From positions 1-64,000 of the forward strand of contig NZ_WPNZ01000003.1 in assembly GCF_009755605.1 (NCBI RefSeq): a stretch of 64,000 nt of DNA, written 5' to 3'. Position numbers and translations under genes: made by a program. The notes under the pieces were generated by a model. That model saw only the letters and a program-made list of their open reading frames with translations. It did not search any database and had not been told where the DNA came from. The DNA comes from Streptomyces typhae (GTDB lineage: Bacteria; Actinomycetota; Actinomycetes; Streptomycetales; Streptomycetaceae). Below, piece after piece: positions 33,466-42,065 of the stretch (position 1 is the stretch's first letter; the number at the start of each line of letters is the position of its first letter).

Positions 33466-36054
33466 GTGCCCGGTGAGAATCTGTCCCGTGACGAGGCCCA
33501 GGAGCGGGCCGCGCTGCTGTCCGTCGACGGGTACGAGGTCTTCCTCGACCTGCGCTCGGCAGTGGGCGAGAGCAACGGCGACGAAGGCGCCCCGCGCACG
33601 TTCCGTTCGGTGACGACCCTCCGCTTCCGCTGCGCCGAGCCGGGCGCCGCCAGCTTCGCCGACCTGATCGCACCGAGCGTCACGGCGGTGTCCCTGAACG
33701 GCAAGGACCTGGACCCCTCCGAGGTCTTCGACGGCGCCCGCATCACCCTGGAGGACCTCCGCGAGGAGAACGAGCTGGTGGTGGACGCCCAGTGCGCCTA
33801 CAGCCGCACGGGCGAGGGCATGCACCGCTTCGTCGACCCCGAGGACGGCGAGGTCTATCTCTACACGCAGTACGAACCAGCGGACTCCCGTCGCGTCTTC
33901 GCCAACTTCGAGCAGCCCGACCTGAAGGCCCCCTTCCGCTTCTCGGCGCAGGCGCCGGAGGGGTGGACGGTGTGGAGCAACGGCGTCGGGGAGGTCGCCG
34001 ACCAGGTGTGGAAGTTCGCCGAGACGAAGCCGATCTCGACGTACATCACGGCGGTCGTCGCAGGCCCGTACCACTATGTGGAGGACGCCTACGAGCGCGT
34101 CCTCGACGACGGCACCCGCCTGGAGATCCCCCTCGGCGCGATGTGCCGCAAGGGCCTCGCCAAGCACTTCGACGCCGACGACATCTTCCTCGTCACCAAG
34201 CAGGGCCTGGACTTCTTCCACGACAACTTCGACTACCCCTACCCCTTCGGGAAGTACGACCAGGCCTTCGTCCCGGAGTACAACCTCGGGGCGATGGAGA
34301 ACCCGGGCTGTGTCACGTTCCGCGAGGAGTTCATCTTCCGCGGCCGCGTCACCCAGGCGTCCTACGAGCGCCGGGCCAACGTCATCCTGCACGAGATGGC
34401 GCACATGTGGTTCGGCGATCTCGTCACCATGCAGTGGTGGGACGACCTGTGGCTGAAGGAGTCCTTCGCCGACTTCATGGGCTCCTTCTCCATGGTCGAG
34501 GCGACACGTTTCAGCAGCGGCTGGATCACCTTCGCCAACAACCGCAAGGCCTGGGCCTACCGCGCGGACCAGCTCCCCTCCACCCACCCCGTCACGGCCG
34601 ACATCCGCGACCTGGAGGACGCCAAGCTCAACTTCGACGGGATCACGTACGCCAAGGGCGCCTCGGTCCTCAAGCAGCTCGTGGCGTACGCGGGCCGGGA
34701 CGCCTTCCTGGAGGGCGCCCGCCGCTACTTCAAGCGGCACGCGTACGGCAACACCCGCCTCGGCGACCTCCTCTCCGTCCTGGAGGAGACCAGCGGCCGC
34801 GACATGACGGCATGGTCGCGGGCGTGGCTCCAGACCGCGGGCGTCAACTCCCTGACCCCGCAGGTGACCCTGAACGCCGAGGGCCGCGTCACTGAACTCG
34901 CCGTGGTCCAGGAGGCCGCCGAGTCCCACCCGGAGCTGCGCCCGCACCGTGTGGCCGTGGGCCTCTACCGCCGCGAGGCCGGCGGCGACCTGGTGCGGTA
35001 CGCCCGCGCGGAGGTGGACGTCGAGGGCCCCCGGACCACGGTCGCCGAACTCGCCGGGGCCGAGGCACCGGAGCTCGTCCTCGTCAACGACGACGACCTG
35101 ACGTACTGCAAGATCCGCTTCGACGAGACCTCCCTCGCCACGCTCCGCGCCCATCTGGGCGACATCACGGACCCGCTGGCCCGTGCCCTGTGCTGGTCGG
35201 CGCTGTGGAACCTCACGCGGGACGCCCTCATGCCCGCCCGGGACTTCATCGGCCTGGTCCTGCGCTTCGCGGGCCAGGAGTCCGACATCGGCGTCCTGCA
35301 GATGCTGCACGCCTGGGCGAACGCCGCCCGGACGCACTACGCCGCCCCCGGCTGGCGCGAGGAGGGCGGCCGGCTGCTCGCCGAGGGTGCCCTGCGGGAG
35401 CTGCGGCTCGCCGAGCCGGGCAGCCAGCATCAGCTGACGTGGGCGCGGTTCTTCACGTCGGTGGCGTCGTCGGCGGCCGACCTCCAGCTCCTGCGGGGCC
35501 TCCTGGACGGCACGGCCAAGATCGACGGCCTGGAGGTGGACCAGGAGCTGCGCTGGACGTTCCTCGGCGCGCTGGCGTCCCAGGGGGCGGCGGACGAGCA
35601 GGCGCTCGCCGCCGAGCTGGCCCGCGACGACACCGCGTCCGGCAAGCGGCATCAGGTCCGCTGCCTGGCCGCGCGGCCCTCCGCCGCGGTGAAGGCGCAG
35701 GCCTGGGCCACCGTGGTGGAGTCGGACAAGCTGTCCAACGCGCTGGTGGAGGCGACCATCGCGGGCTTCCAGCAGCCCTCCCAGGCCGAGCTGACCGCTC
35801 CCTACACGGCGCGGTACTTCGAGGCGATCGAGCGGGTGTGGGCCGAGCGGTCCATCCAGATCGGCATGGACGTGGTGCGGGGTCTCTTCCCGCATTCGCA
35901 GGACAGCCCGGAGACGCTGGCGGCCGCCGACTCGTGGCTCGGCTCGCACGAGCAGGCGCCGCCCGCGCTGCGGCGGCTCGTCCTGGAGTCGCGGGACGAT
36001 CTGGCGCGGTCGCTGCGGGCGCAGCGTTGCGACGGGGCCTCGGGCCCCGTGTAG
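33466..36054 (+). CDS. pepN: Aminopeptidase N (M1 family), copy 1
   Basis: An 862-aa zinc aminopeptidase that trims N-terminal residues from peptides, probably downstream of Clp and proteasome products. GTG 33466 is chosen because AAGGGAG ends eight bases before it; GTG 33457 overlaps that site. The substrate motif is GAMEN in YNLGAMENPG. The zinc site is HEMAHMWFGDLVTMQWW followed by LWLKE (HExxH-X18-E). The ERAP1-like C-terminal domain fills the last 350 residues. A second copy lies 27 kb away (60536). Two tandem hairpins follow the stop codon. Confidence 0.95.
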   Translation: MPGENLSRDEAQERAALLSVDGYEVFLDLRSAVGESNGDEGAPRTFRSVTTLRFRCAEPGAASFADLIAPSVTAVSLNGKDLDPSEVFDGARITLEDLREENELVVDAQCAYSRTGEGMHRFVDPEDGEVYLYTQYEPADSRRVFANFEQPDLKAPFRFSAQAPEGWTVWSNGVGEVADQVWKFAETKPISTYITAVVAGPYHYVEDAYERVLDDGTRLEIPLGAMCRKGLAKHFDADDIFLVTKQGLDFFHDNFDYPYPFGKYDQAFVPEYNLGAMENPGCVTFREEFIFRGRVTQASYERRANVILHEMAHMWFGDLVTMQWWDDLWLKESFADFMGSFSMVEATRFSSGWITFANNRKAWAYRADQLPSTHPVTADIRDLEDAKLNFDGITYAKGASVLKQLVAYAGRDAFLEGARRYFKRHAYGNTRLGDLLSVLEETSGRDMTAWSRAWLQTAGVNSLTPQVTLNAEGRVTELAVVQEAAESHPELRPHRVAVGLYRREAGGDLVRYARAEVDVEGPRTTVAELAGAEAPELVLVNDDDLTYCKIRFDETSLATLRAHLGDITDPLARALCWSALWNLTRDALMPARDFIGLVLRFAGQESDIGVLQMLHAWANAARTHYAAPGWREEGGRLLAEGALRELRLAEPGSQHQLTWARFFTSVASSAADLQLLRGLLDGTAKIDGLEVDQELRWTFLGALASQGAADEQALAAELARDDTASGKRHQVRCLAARPSAAVKAQAWATVVESDKLSNALVEATIAGFQQPSQAELTAPYTARYFEAIERVWAERSIQIGMDVVRGLFPHSQDSPETLAAADSWLGSHEQAPPALRRLVLESRDDLARSLRAQRCDGASGPV

Positions 36055-36064
36055 GGGGTGGGTG

Positions 36065-36170
36065 CGGTGGGCCAAGGGGTTGCCGCCCCTTGGCCCACCG
36101 TTTGTCGCGCTGCGCGTGAATACGGCGTAAGTGCGGTGGGTCGAGAGGGTGCCGCCCTCTTGGCCCACCG
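36065..36170. terminator. Two tandem related hairpins after pepN copy 1
   Basis: Hairpin 1: 15-bp arms 36065-36079 / 36086-36100. Hairpin 2: 16-bp arms 36134-36149 / 36155-36170 with two G-T wobble pairs. Both have the form CGGTGGG...CCCACCG around a GCCG loop and are followed by CGCGCTGCGCG. A GTCCTCAAACGCCGGACGGG core follows at 36188-36210. The gap 36055-36286 holds no gene. Confidence 0.8.
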
Positions 36171-36187
36171 CTCATCGCGCTGCGCGC

Positions 36188-36211
36188 TCGTCCTCAAACG
36201 CCGGACGGGCT
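36188..36211 (+). repeat. Single core of the dispersed intergenic repeat
   Basis: CGTCCTCAAACGCCGGACGG followed by GCTG, identical to the cores around 51761. It lies between pepN and the streptogrisin-like gene. Confidence 0.8.
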
Positions 36212-36286
36212 GGGACTGTTCCGCCCGCCCCCGTAGGGGAACACCACGGTTCGCCCCGTGGGTGTCGGGCGGGGTGGATGGTGGTC

Positions 36287-37363
36287 TCAGCCGATCTCGG
36301 CGCCGTAGTGGTCCAGGGCGTCGGTGACCGGGGCGAAGAAGGTCTCGCCGCCGACTGAGCAGTCGCCGCTGCCGCCGGAGGTCAGGCCGAGGGCGCTGTT
36401 GTCGGCGAACAGGGAACCGCCGCTGTCGCCGGGTTCGGCACAGACGTCGGTCTGGATGAGGCCGTGGACGTCGCCCTCCGGGTAGCTGATGGAGGCGTCC
36501 AGGGCCTGGACGGTGCCGTCGTGGACCTGGGTGGTGCTGCCGCTGCGCCGGACCCGCTCGCCGACGACGGCCTCGCGGGCGTCGGAGATCGGCTGGGCGC
36601 TCCCGTCGTAGAGGTTGACCTCGCTCGGATGGGCCACGTCGGCGGTGTACTCGACGAGGGCGTCGTCGTTGCCGGGGAAGCGGTAGTCGTCGACCTCGCC
36701 GACGACCGGGCCGCCCTCGGTCTCGGACCAGGTCGCGCCGGAGAGGGCGGCGCAGTGCCCCGCGGTGAGGAAGTACGGCCGGCCGTCCTTGACGACGTTG
36801 AAGCCGAGGGAGCAGCGGCCCTCGGAGCTGTAGATGGCGTCGCCGCCGCTGAGGAGGGACCGGAACGTGCCCGCGGTGCGCCGGAGCACGGCCTTGCCGT
36901 CCTGGGCGGCGACGTCCCGCTCCAGCCGGTTCAGGGCCGCGCCGCGGACCGTGCTGTCGGCGGTGACGACGACCTTGTTGAGCTTCGGGTTCACGCCGCG
37001 CGCGGTACCGGGGACGGCGCGCTCGCCGAGGCTGTCCTGCACGTTCTTCAGCTGGGCACGGGAGTGCTCGACGTGCCGGGGTTCGGCACCGGCGTCGCGG
37101 ACCCGGTCGGCCGCGTCGTCGTCGAGGACGTTGACGACGAGTTTCCGGGCCGTGCTGTCGTAGTAGGCGCCCGCGGTGCCGTTCTCGGGTCCCGCGGTCA
37201 GGGTGCGGGCGAGCTTGCTCGCCGAGGACGAGGTGAGGGTGTGGGGGGTGGGGGCGGGCGCGGCGGCGCCGGTGTCCGCCAGCGTCAGGGTGCCGGCCGC
37301 GAGCGCGGCGACACCGATCGCGGTGCGGGTCAGTCGTCGTCCGCCTGTTCGTCGGATGCTCAC
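36287..37363 (-). CDS. Streptogrisin-like secreted serine protease (S1, chymotrypsin fold)
   Basis: A 358-aa preproprotease. The signal peptide spans about residues 1-35 (RRTGGRRLTRTAIGVAALAA, then AGAAAP-type cleavage region). A propeptide of the alpha-lytic/streptogrisin type follows to about residue 170, then the mature enzyme. The triad is His in FLTAGHCAAL, Asp in GNDDALVEY and Ser in EPGDSGGSLF. Four mature-domain cysteines can form two disulphides (RCSLG/GHCAAL and VCAEPG/GDCSVG). It is secreted for extracellular protein digestion. The start is ATG 37363 after GGAGG. Confidence 0.93.
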   Translation of the reverse strand: MSIRRTGGRRLTRTAIGVAALAAGTLTLADTGAAAPAPTPHTLTSSSASKLARTLTAGPENGTAGAYYDSTARKLVVNVLDDDAADRVRDAGAEPRHVEHSRAQLKNVQDSLGERAVPGTARGVNPKLNKVVVTADSTVRGAALNRLERDVAAQDGKAVLRRTAGTFRSLLSGGDAIYSSEGRCSLGFNVVKDGRPYFLTAGHCAALSGATWSETEGGPVVGEVDDYRFPGNDDALVEYTADVAHPSEVNLYDGSAQPISDAREAVVGERVRRSGSTTQVHDGTVQALDASISYPEGDVHGLIQTDVCAEPGDSGGSLFADNSALGLTSGGSGDCSVGGETFFAPVTDALDHYGAEIG

Positions 37364-37684
37364 GCAGTACCTCCGTGGGGGGATGGGCCGCTCAAGTGGG
37401 GTTGGCGGCCTGGAGAGTTACCGGTGCCTGGCGCACGGGACCCCCGAGGGTCACTCTACGAAGTCGCGTGCATGCCAAGCGTTACGATCTAGTGTGACAA
37501 CATCCCCCGGATGCCTTCAAGAGAGCGCCAAACGGCAGCGCACGCCCCCCACTTCACCCCCGCGCTCCCCGAACCGACTCTTTTCGGCTCTCGAACGCCC
37601 GTACTTTAGGACGGGGTTGTCCGGTTTTGTCGACGGGACTGTAACAGCGGTTAACGGGGCGAGCGGGCGCGGAAAGCCCCCCTC
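37364..37684. other. Divergent promoter region between protease and nuclease-like gene
   Basis: About 320 bp, gene-free. The left part carries the ribosome-binding site of the protease. The middle (37480-37500) is AT-richer and may hold its promoter. The right part contains a good sigma-70-like promoter for the plus-strand gene. Confidence 0.5.
37617..37645 (+). promoter_or_regulatory. Candidate promoter of the nuclease-like gene
   Basis: -35 TTGTCC (37617-37622) and -10 TGTAAC (37640-37645) with a 17-bp spacer, about 40 bp upstream of ATG 37685. Confidence 0.5.
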
Positions 37685-38767
37685 ATGAACCACAACACCC
37701 CGCTCCACCCCCGCCCCCTGCACCACCTCACCACCTCCCAGCGCCGCGTCATGAGCACCGCCCAGCTGCGCGACCACGGCGTCTCCGGCGCCGAAACCTC
37801 CGCGCACTGCCGCCCCGAAGGGCCCTGGCAGCAGTTCCTGCCCGGCGTCGTCCTGCTCCACCCCGGCCCCCCGACCAGCGAGGAACGGCTGCACGGCGTG
37901 CTCCTGTTCGCCGGCAGGCCCCCGGCGGGGCGGACCGGTGCCGTGCCCGCGCAGCCCGGCCCCGGCGCACCGCACGCGGCGTACACGGACGTGATGATCA
38001 CGGGGCTCGCCGCGCTCGCGCTGCACCGGTTCTCCTGCGCGCCGCCGCTGCCCTCCCTGGACCGCATCGACGTCCTGGTGGAGCGCACCCGGCGGTTGCG
38101 CTCCACCGGCTGCGCCCGGCTCGTGCGTACGCATGCGCTGCCCGCCGCGCAACAGATCGCGGGCCTGCCGGTGGCCCCGGTGGAGCGGGCGCTCGCCGAC
38201 GCGGTGGCCCAGCTCGCCGACGCGGGCGCGGTACGGCGGCTGCTCACCGAGGCGGTGCGCGCAGGACACTGCGAACCCGCGGCCGTGGTACGGGAGTTGA
38301 ACTCCGCGCGGCTCCTCACCCGGCCGCACGTCGTGGACGCCGTGGACGCCCTGCTCGCCGAGGGGCGTGCGATCGCGGAGGACCGCCTGTACGGGCTGAT
38401 CCGTGAGCACGAGCTGCCCGACCCGCTGTGGAACGTCGACCTGCGCCTGCCCGGCGGGCCGCACCTCGGGAGCGTCGACGCCTACTGGCCCGAGCACGCC
38501 GTCGCCGTCGAGCTCGACACCCGGGCGCCGCGGCAGGGCGAGGACAGCTCGGGCTGGACCCTGGTGGAGCGGAGCCGGGAGCTCGGCGAGTGGTCCGAGT
38601 ACGCCCGCAAGCGCGAGCACCTGGAGCGCCTCGGAGTCACCGTCGTCCACATCACGCCACGGAAGCTCCGCGACGCCGCGGAGCAGCAAGCCACCGTCCT
38701 GCGAACGGCCCTGATGGCGGCCGCCGACCGGGAGCCCGCCGCGTATCTCGTGGTGCTGCCCAGATAG
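37685..38767 (+). CDS. Protein with winged-helix-like N-terminus and PD-(D/E)xK nuclease-like C-terminus
   Basis: A 360-aa protein of unassigned function. The N-terminal half (QRRVMSTAQLRDHGVSGAET...) resembles the start-site recognition domain of AbiEi-type antitoxins and related mycobacterial proteins. The C-terminal 120 residues contain GSVDAYWPEHAVAVELD (about residues 262-278), then a conserved REHLERLGVTVVHITP. The spaced D...E-x-D pattern and the following RLG-V-V-H-T strand fit the DUF559/Vsr-like endonuclease fold. No toxin, methylase or second restriction subunit is adjacent. It starts at ATG 37685 with a candidate promoter 40 bp upstream and is followed by a 19-bp tandem array. The functional link to nucleic acid is inferred from motifs only. 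Confidence 0.7.
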   Translation: MNHNTPLHPRPLHHLTTSQRRVMSTAQLRDHGVSGAETSAHCRPEGPWQQFLPGVVLLHPGPPTSEERLHGVLLFAGRPPAGRTGAVPAQPGPGAPHAAYTDVMITGLAALALHRFSCAPPLPSLDRIDVLVERTRRLRSTGCARLVRTHALPAAQQIAGLPVAPVERALADAVAQLADAGAVRRLLTEAVRAGHCEPAAVVRELNSARLLTRPHVVDAVDALLAEGRAIAEDRLYGLIREHELPDPLWNVDLRLPGGPHLGSVDAYWPEHAVAVELDTRAPRQGEDSSGWTLVERSRELGEWSEYARKREHLERLGVTVVHITPRKLRDAAEQQATVLRTALMAAADREPAAYLVVLPR

Positions 38768-38773
38768 CGACTG

Positions 38774-38887
38774 CCGCGGTGTCCTCGGGGGGCCGCGGTG
38801 TCCTCGGGGGGCCGCGGTGTCCTCGGGGGGCCGCGGTGTCCTCGGGGGGCCGCGGTGTCCTCGGGGGGCCGCGGTGTCCTCGCGGGG
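38774..38887 (+). repeat. 19-bp tandem repeat, six identical copies
   Basis: The unit CCGCGGTGTCCTCGGGGGG is repeated at 38774, 38793, 38812, 38831, 38850 and 38869; the last ends in a variant CGCGGGGCG that merges into a GGGGCGCCCC word of the composite intergenic element. It begins seven bases after the stop codon of the nuclease-like gene and is non-coding (19 is not a multiple of three). Confidence 0.9.
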
Positions 38888-39073
38888 CGCCCCATCGCGT
38901 CCGTCAGCGCGCTCCGCGCGGGCACCCCTCCACCGGAACCGGGACTCCGCCCGGGAACCCGCTCGGCACACGCCGGAGGGGCTGTTCACACCCCGCCCTG
39001 CACGGGGCGGGGGGAGAGATCCACGTCCGGAAACCGCCAGCCCCGCGCCCGCGCCCGCGCGAGCCTGGGGTCC

Positions 39074-39592
39074 ATGGCCACCACCACCGCATACACGCCC
39101 CGCCCCATCCCCCGGGACACCCTTGAGGAGCTCCGCCGCACGGACGACGCGGGTCGGCCGTGTGCCCCGTACACGGCTGAGGAGGGGGGCTCCCCGCTGC
39201 GCTGCTGCCTCCGCCCCGCCCGGCAGGGCGAACGGCTCGCCCTGGTCTCCTACGCGCCCCTCCGCCGCTGGGCGGCGGCCACCGGCGCCGCCCCGGGGGC
39301 GTACGACGAGCAGGGGCCTGTCTTCATCCACGCGGAGCCGTGCGAGGGCCCCGACCCGGCGGACACGGGGCAGGACTATCCGTTCGCCAGGGCGGGGGCG
39401 CTGCGCGCCTTCCGTCGTTACGACGCCCGCGGGCACATCGTCGGCGGCCGTCTCGTCGAGATCCCCGAGCGTCCGGCGGAGGGCTTCGACGCGGCGCTCA
39501 CCGAGGCGTTCGCAGACCCGCAGGTCGCCCTCGTGCACGTGCGCGCGGTGGAGTACGGCTGCTTCCACTTCGAGGTGCGCCGACCGGTGTGA
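39074..39592 (+). CDS. DUF1203 family protein
   Basis: A 172-aa protein starting at ATG 39074 (MATTTAYTPRPIP). It matches the DUF1203 pattern: DTLEELRRTDDAGRP, then the GGSPLRCCLRPARQGERLAL segment (read in two parts), SYAPLRRW, FIHAEPC, RAFRRYDARGHIVGGRLVE and a C-terminal VEYGCFHFEVRR. It is cytoplasmic, with no known reaction. Upstream is the 19-bp array; the last two codons and the stop lie inside the first unit of the following 14-bp tandem array. Confidence 0.82.
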   Translation: MATTTAYTPRPIPRDTLEELRRTDDAGRPCAPYTAEEGGSPLRCCLRPARQGERLALVSYAPLRRWAAATGAAPGAYDEQGPVFIHAEPCEGPDPADTGQDYPFARAGALRAFRRYDARGHIVGGRLVEIPERPAEGFDAALTEAFADPQVALVHVRAVEYGCFHFEVRRPV

Positions 39593-39737
39593 GACGGCCG
39601 GTGTGCGACGGCCGGTGTGGGACGACCGGTGCGAGACGACCGGTGTGGGACGACCGGTGCGAGACGACCGGTGTGGGACGACCGGTGCGAGACGACCGGT
39701 GTGGGACGACCGGTGCGAGACGACCGGTGTGCGGCGG
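39587..39737 (+). repeat. 14-bp tandem repeat with 28-bp higher-order period
   Basis: Ten full 14-bp units (39587-39726) plus a partial one. The units alternate between GTGTGGGACGACCG and GTGCGAGACGACCG for four full 28-bp cycles, preceded by two diverged units. Each junction creates the palindrome ACCGGT. The array starts within the DUF1203 stop region and ends about 17 bp before the LysR stop codon on the other strand. Confidence 0.9.
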
Positions 39738-39753
39738 AACGGGCGGCCGGGGT

Positions 39754-40641
39754 TCAGGCGGCCGTGACGGCGGCGTCCCCGGCCCCGGCCACCGCCCGCG
39801 CGAGCGCCCGCACCCGCGCCGTCTCCCCGTCCCGGTGCCACACCATCCCGAGCACCGAGTCCGGCACCCCGGCCACCGGCACGAACACCACGTCCTGCCG
39901 TCCGTGGTACTCCGCCGTCGGCCGGCACAGCAGCATCGCGCCGCGGTCGGCGGCCACCAGGGTCAGCCCCTCCTGGAGCGTGCGCACGGCGGGCGCGGGC
40001 ACGGCGGACGGCGCGTGGGCCGCCCGCCAGTACGCGGGGGCGGGAGGAGCCGCCGAGATCAGCGGGGTGTCCGCGAGGTCGGCGGCGGCCAGGGACGTGC
40101 GGGCCGCGAACGGATGGCGCACGGAGACCGCGACCGTCTGCTGCTGCCGGGAGAACACCGGGCCGAGCACCAGGTCCGGCTCGGCCACCGGGAGCAGCAC
40201 GATCGCCGCGTCCACCTCGCCGTGCCGCACCGCACCGAACGGGTCCGCGAACGGCACCTCCGCGATCTCCGCGACACAGCCCGGATGCTGCTCCTGGAAC
40301 GCCGTGATCGCCGCCATCAGCCGCGCGTCGGCCGTGCCCTGGAAGCCCACCCTGATCCGCCCCGAAACCCCGCGCGCCGACTCCCGGGCCCGCTCCACCG
40401 CGCCCGCCAACTCGTCGTAGGCGGGACGCAGCTCCGTACGGAACCGCTCGCCGAGCGGGGTCAGCCGCACCCGGCGGCTCGTCCGCTCCACCAGGCGGGC
40501 GCCGATACGGTGCTCCAGTGCCGCAAGGAGCTGACTGACCCGGCTCTGGGAGACGTAGAGCCGCTCACCCGTCCGGCCGAAGTGCAGCTCCTCGGCGAGG
40601 ACGAGGAAACACTCCAGCTCCCGCATCTCCAGACCGCTCAC
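39754..40641 (-). CDS. LysR-family transcriptional regulator
   Basis: A 295-aa protein. The N-terminal winged helix MRELECFLVLAEELHFGRTG with SQSRVSQLLAALEHRIGARL (each read separately) is standard for LTTRs. The effector-binding domain spans about residues 95-290. The start is uncertain between GTG 40641 and ATG 40626. It is divergent from an MFS exporter with a 135-bp shared gap, so it likely controls that gene and itself. A candidate site lies at 40723-40738. Confidence 0.9.
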   Translation of the reverse strand: MSGLEMRELECFLVLAEELHFGRTGERLYVSQSRVSQLLAALEHRIGARLVERTSRRVRLTPLGERFRTELRPAYDELAGAVERARESARGVSGRIRVGFQGTADARLMAAITAFQEQHPGCVAEIAEVPFADPFGAVRHGEVDAAIVLLPVAEPDLVLGPVFSRQQQTVAVSVRHPFAARTSLAAADLADTPLISAAPPAPAYWRAAHAPSAVPAPAVRTLQEGLTLVAADRGAMLLCRPTAEYHGRQDVVFVPVAGVPDSVLGMVWHRDGETARVRALARAVAGAGDAAVTAA

Positions 40642-40722
40642 CGCTCGGGTCCGTTCCCTCGTCCCCCGGCGGGCGCGCCCCGCGCGTTCCCGCCCCGCCT
40701 GTCCTGCGATCGATTAGCCACG

Positions 40723-40738
40723 CTCATTCAAGGATGAG
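40723..40738. promoter_or_regulatory. Candidate LysR operator in the LysR/MFS gap
   Basis: CTCAT-N6-ATGAG, an interrupted palindrome in an AT-richer patch next to GATCGATTAG, 40 bp upstream of the MFS gene. It is consistent with an LTTR T-N11-A type site. Confidence 0.4.
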
Positions 40739-40776
40739 AACTCCGGCGTTGTTCCCCGAGGCCGCGCGGGCGTTGG

Positions 40777-41970
40777 GTGGAGGCCATGGAAACCGTGACC
40801 ACAACCGCGCCCGCCCCCACCGGACGGCGGTCCCTGCCGCTGTCCGTCGTCGCCGTCGCGGCCGCCACCTTCTCGGTCGTCACCACGGAGATGCTGCCCG
40901 TGGGTCTGCTCACCTCGCTGTCCGCGGGACTGCGCGTCTCCGACGGCACCGCCGGACTCACCGTCACCCTGCCCGGCGTCGTCGCGGCGCTCGCCGCCCT
41001 GCTGCTGCCCGTCGCCGTGCGCCGCACGGACCGCAAGCGCGTGCTGTGCGGCCTGATGCTGCTGCTCGGCGCCGCGAACGTGCTGTCGGCGCTTGCGCCC
41101 TCCTTCGCGGTGCTGCTCGCCGCGCGGATCGTCGTCGGGCTGTGCATCGGCGGCGTCTGGGCCGTCGCCGCGTCGCTCGCGGTGCGCCTGGTCGCCTCCG
41201 AGTCCGTCGGCCGGGCCACCGCCGTCATCTTCAGCGGCATAGCCGTGGCGTCGGTGCTCGGTGTGCCCGCCGGTACCTTCCTCGGCGAACTCGCGGGCTG
41301 GCGCTGGGCGTTCGGTGCCGTCGCGGTGCTCGGGTTCGCCGTCGCCGCGCTGCTCGCCACCGTCGTGCCGCCGCTCCCCGCCGACGAGCCGGTGCGGCTC
41401 GGAGTCTTCCCCGGCCTGCTGCGTCTTCGCCGGCTGCGGATCGGTCTGATCGCCGTGGCGCTGCTCGTGGTGGGGCACTTCACCGCGTACACCTATGTGC
41501 GGCCGGTCCTCGAGCGGGTGCCGGACCTCGGTGCGGGGCTCGTCAGCGGGCTGCTGCTCGCGTACGGCGTCGCCGGGATCGCCGGGAACTTCATCGGCGG
41601 CTCCCTCGCCGCCCGCGACCCGCGCCGGGCGCTGCTGATGATCTCCGCCGCGCTCGGTGGCGTGGTGCTCCTGATGGGGCCCGCCGGGGGCTCCCTCGCC
41701 CTGTCCGTGGTGCTGCTCGTGGCGTGGGGGCTCGCCTACGGCGGGGTGTCCGTCTCCTCGCAGAACTGGGTGATGGCCGCCGCGCCGGGGGCCCGCGAGG
41801 CGGCGTCCGCACTGTTCGCCGGGGTGTTCAACGTGGCCATCGCGGTGGGCGCGCTCGCGGGCGGCCGGGTGGCCGACGGCATCGGGGTCACCGACGTGCT
41901 GTGGGTGGGCGGCGGGCTCGCCGTCGCCGGCCTCGGCGTGATCGCGCTCGCGGCGCGCGAGGAGGGATGA
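40777..41970 (+). CDS. MFS transporter (AraJ/NepI-like drug or metabolite exporter)
   Basis: A 397-aa, 12-helix major facilitator. TM1 region VVAVAAATFSVVTTEMLPVG (about 25-44) with the TxxMLPVGLL motif resembles AraJ/YdhP/NepI proteins. The cytoplasmic loop motif A is VRRTDRKRVLCG, and the TM5 motif reads GVPAGTFLGELAGWRWAF. The start is GTG 40777 or ATG 40786; GGTGGAGG lies between them, so neither spacing is ideal. It is divergent from its probable regulator (LysR). The substrate is unknown. A 17-bp-arm terminator follows. Confidence 0.9.
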   Translation: MEAMETVTTTAPAPTGRRSLPLSVVAVAAATFSVVTTEMLPVGLLTSLSAGLRVSDGTAGLTVTLPGVVAALAALLLPVAVRRTDRKRVLCGLMLLLGAANVLSALAPSFAVLLAARIVVGLCIGGVWAVAASLAVRLVASESVGRATAVIFSGIAVASVLGVPAGTFLGELAGWRWAFGAVAVLGFAVAALLATVVPPLPADEPVRLGVFPGLLRLRRLRIGLIAVALLVVGHFTAYTYVRPVLERVPDLGAGLVSGLLLAYGVAGIAGNFIGGSLAARDPRRALLMISAALGGVVLLMGPAGGSLALSVVLLVAWGLAYGGVSVSSQNWVMAAAPGAREAASALFAGVFNVAIAVGALAGGRVADGIGVTDVLWVGGGLAVAGLGVIALAAREEG

Positions 41971-41983
41971 CGAGCGGCTGCGC

Positions 41984-42040
41984 GACGGCAGCCGCGCCCG
42001 GGCGGACCTGGTCGGAATCCGTACGGGCGCGGCTGCCGTC
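41984..42040. terminator. Bidirectional hairpin terminator
   Basis: A perfect 17-bp stem (41984-42000 / 42024-42040) with a 23-nt loop, between the convergent MFS gene and the small secreted protein gene. Confidence 0.8.
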
Positions 42041-42065
42041 CCCGGGGCTCCTCGGCCCCCTCAGC

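Noticed and set aside
38774..38887. CRISPR array or origin iterons
   Set aside because: Perfect head-to-tail 19-mers without spacers, lying just after a stop codon; no replication gene nearby.
39587..39737. CRISPR array
   Set aside because: Units are contiguous with no unique spacers, and no cas genes are present.
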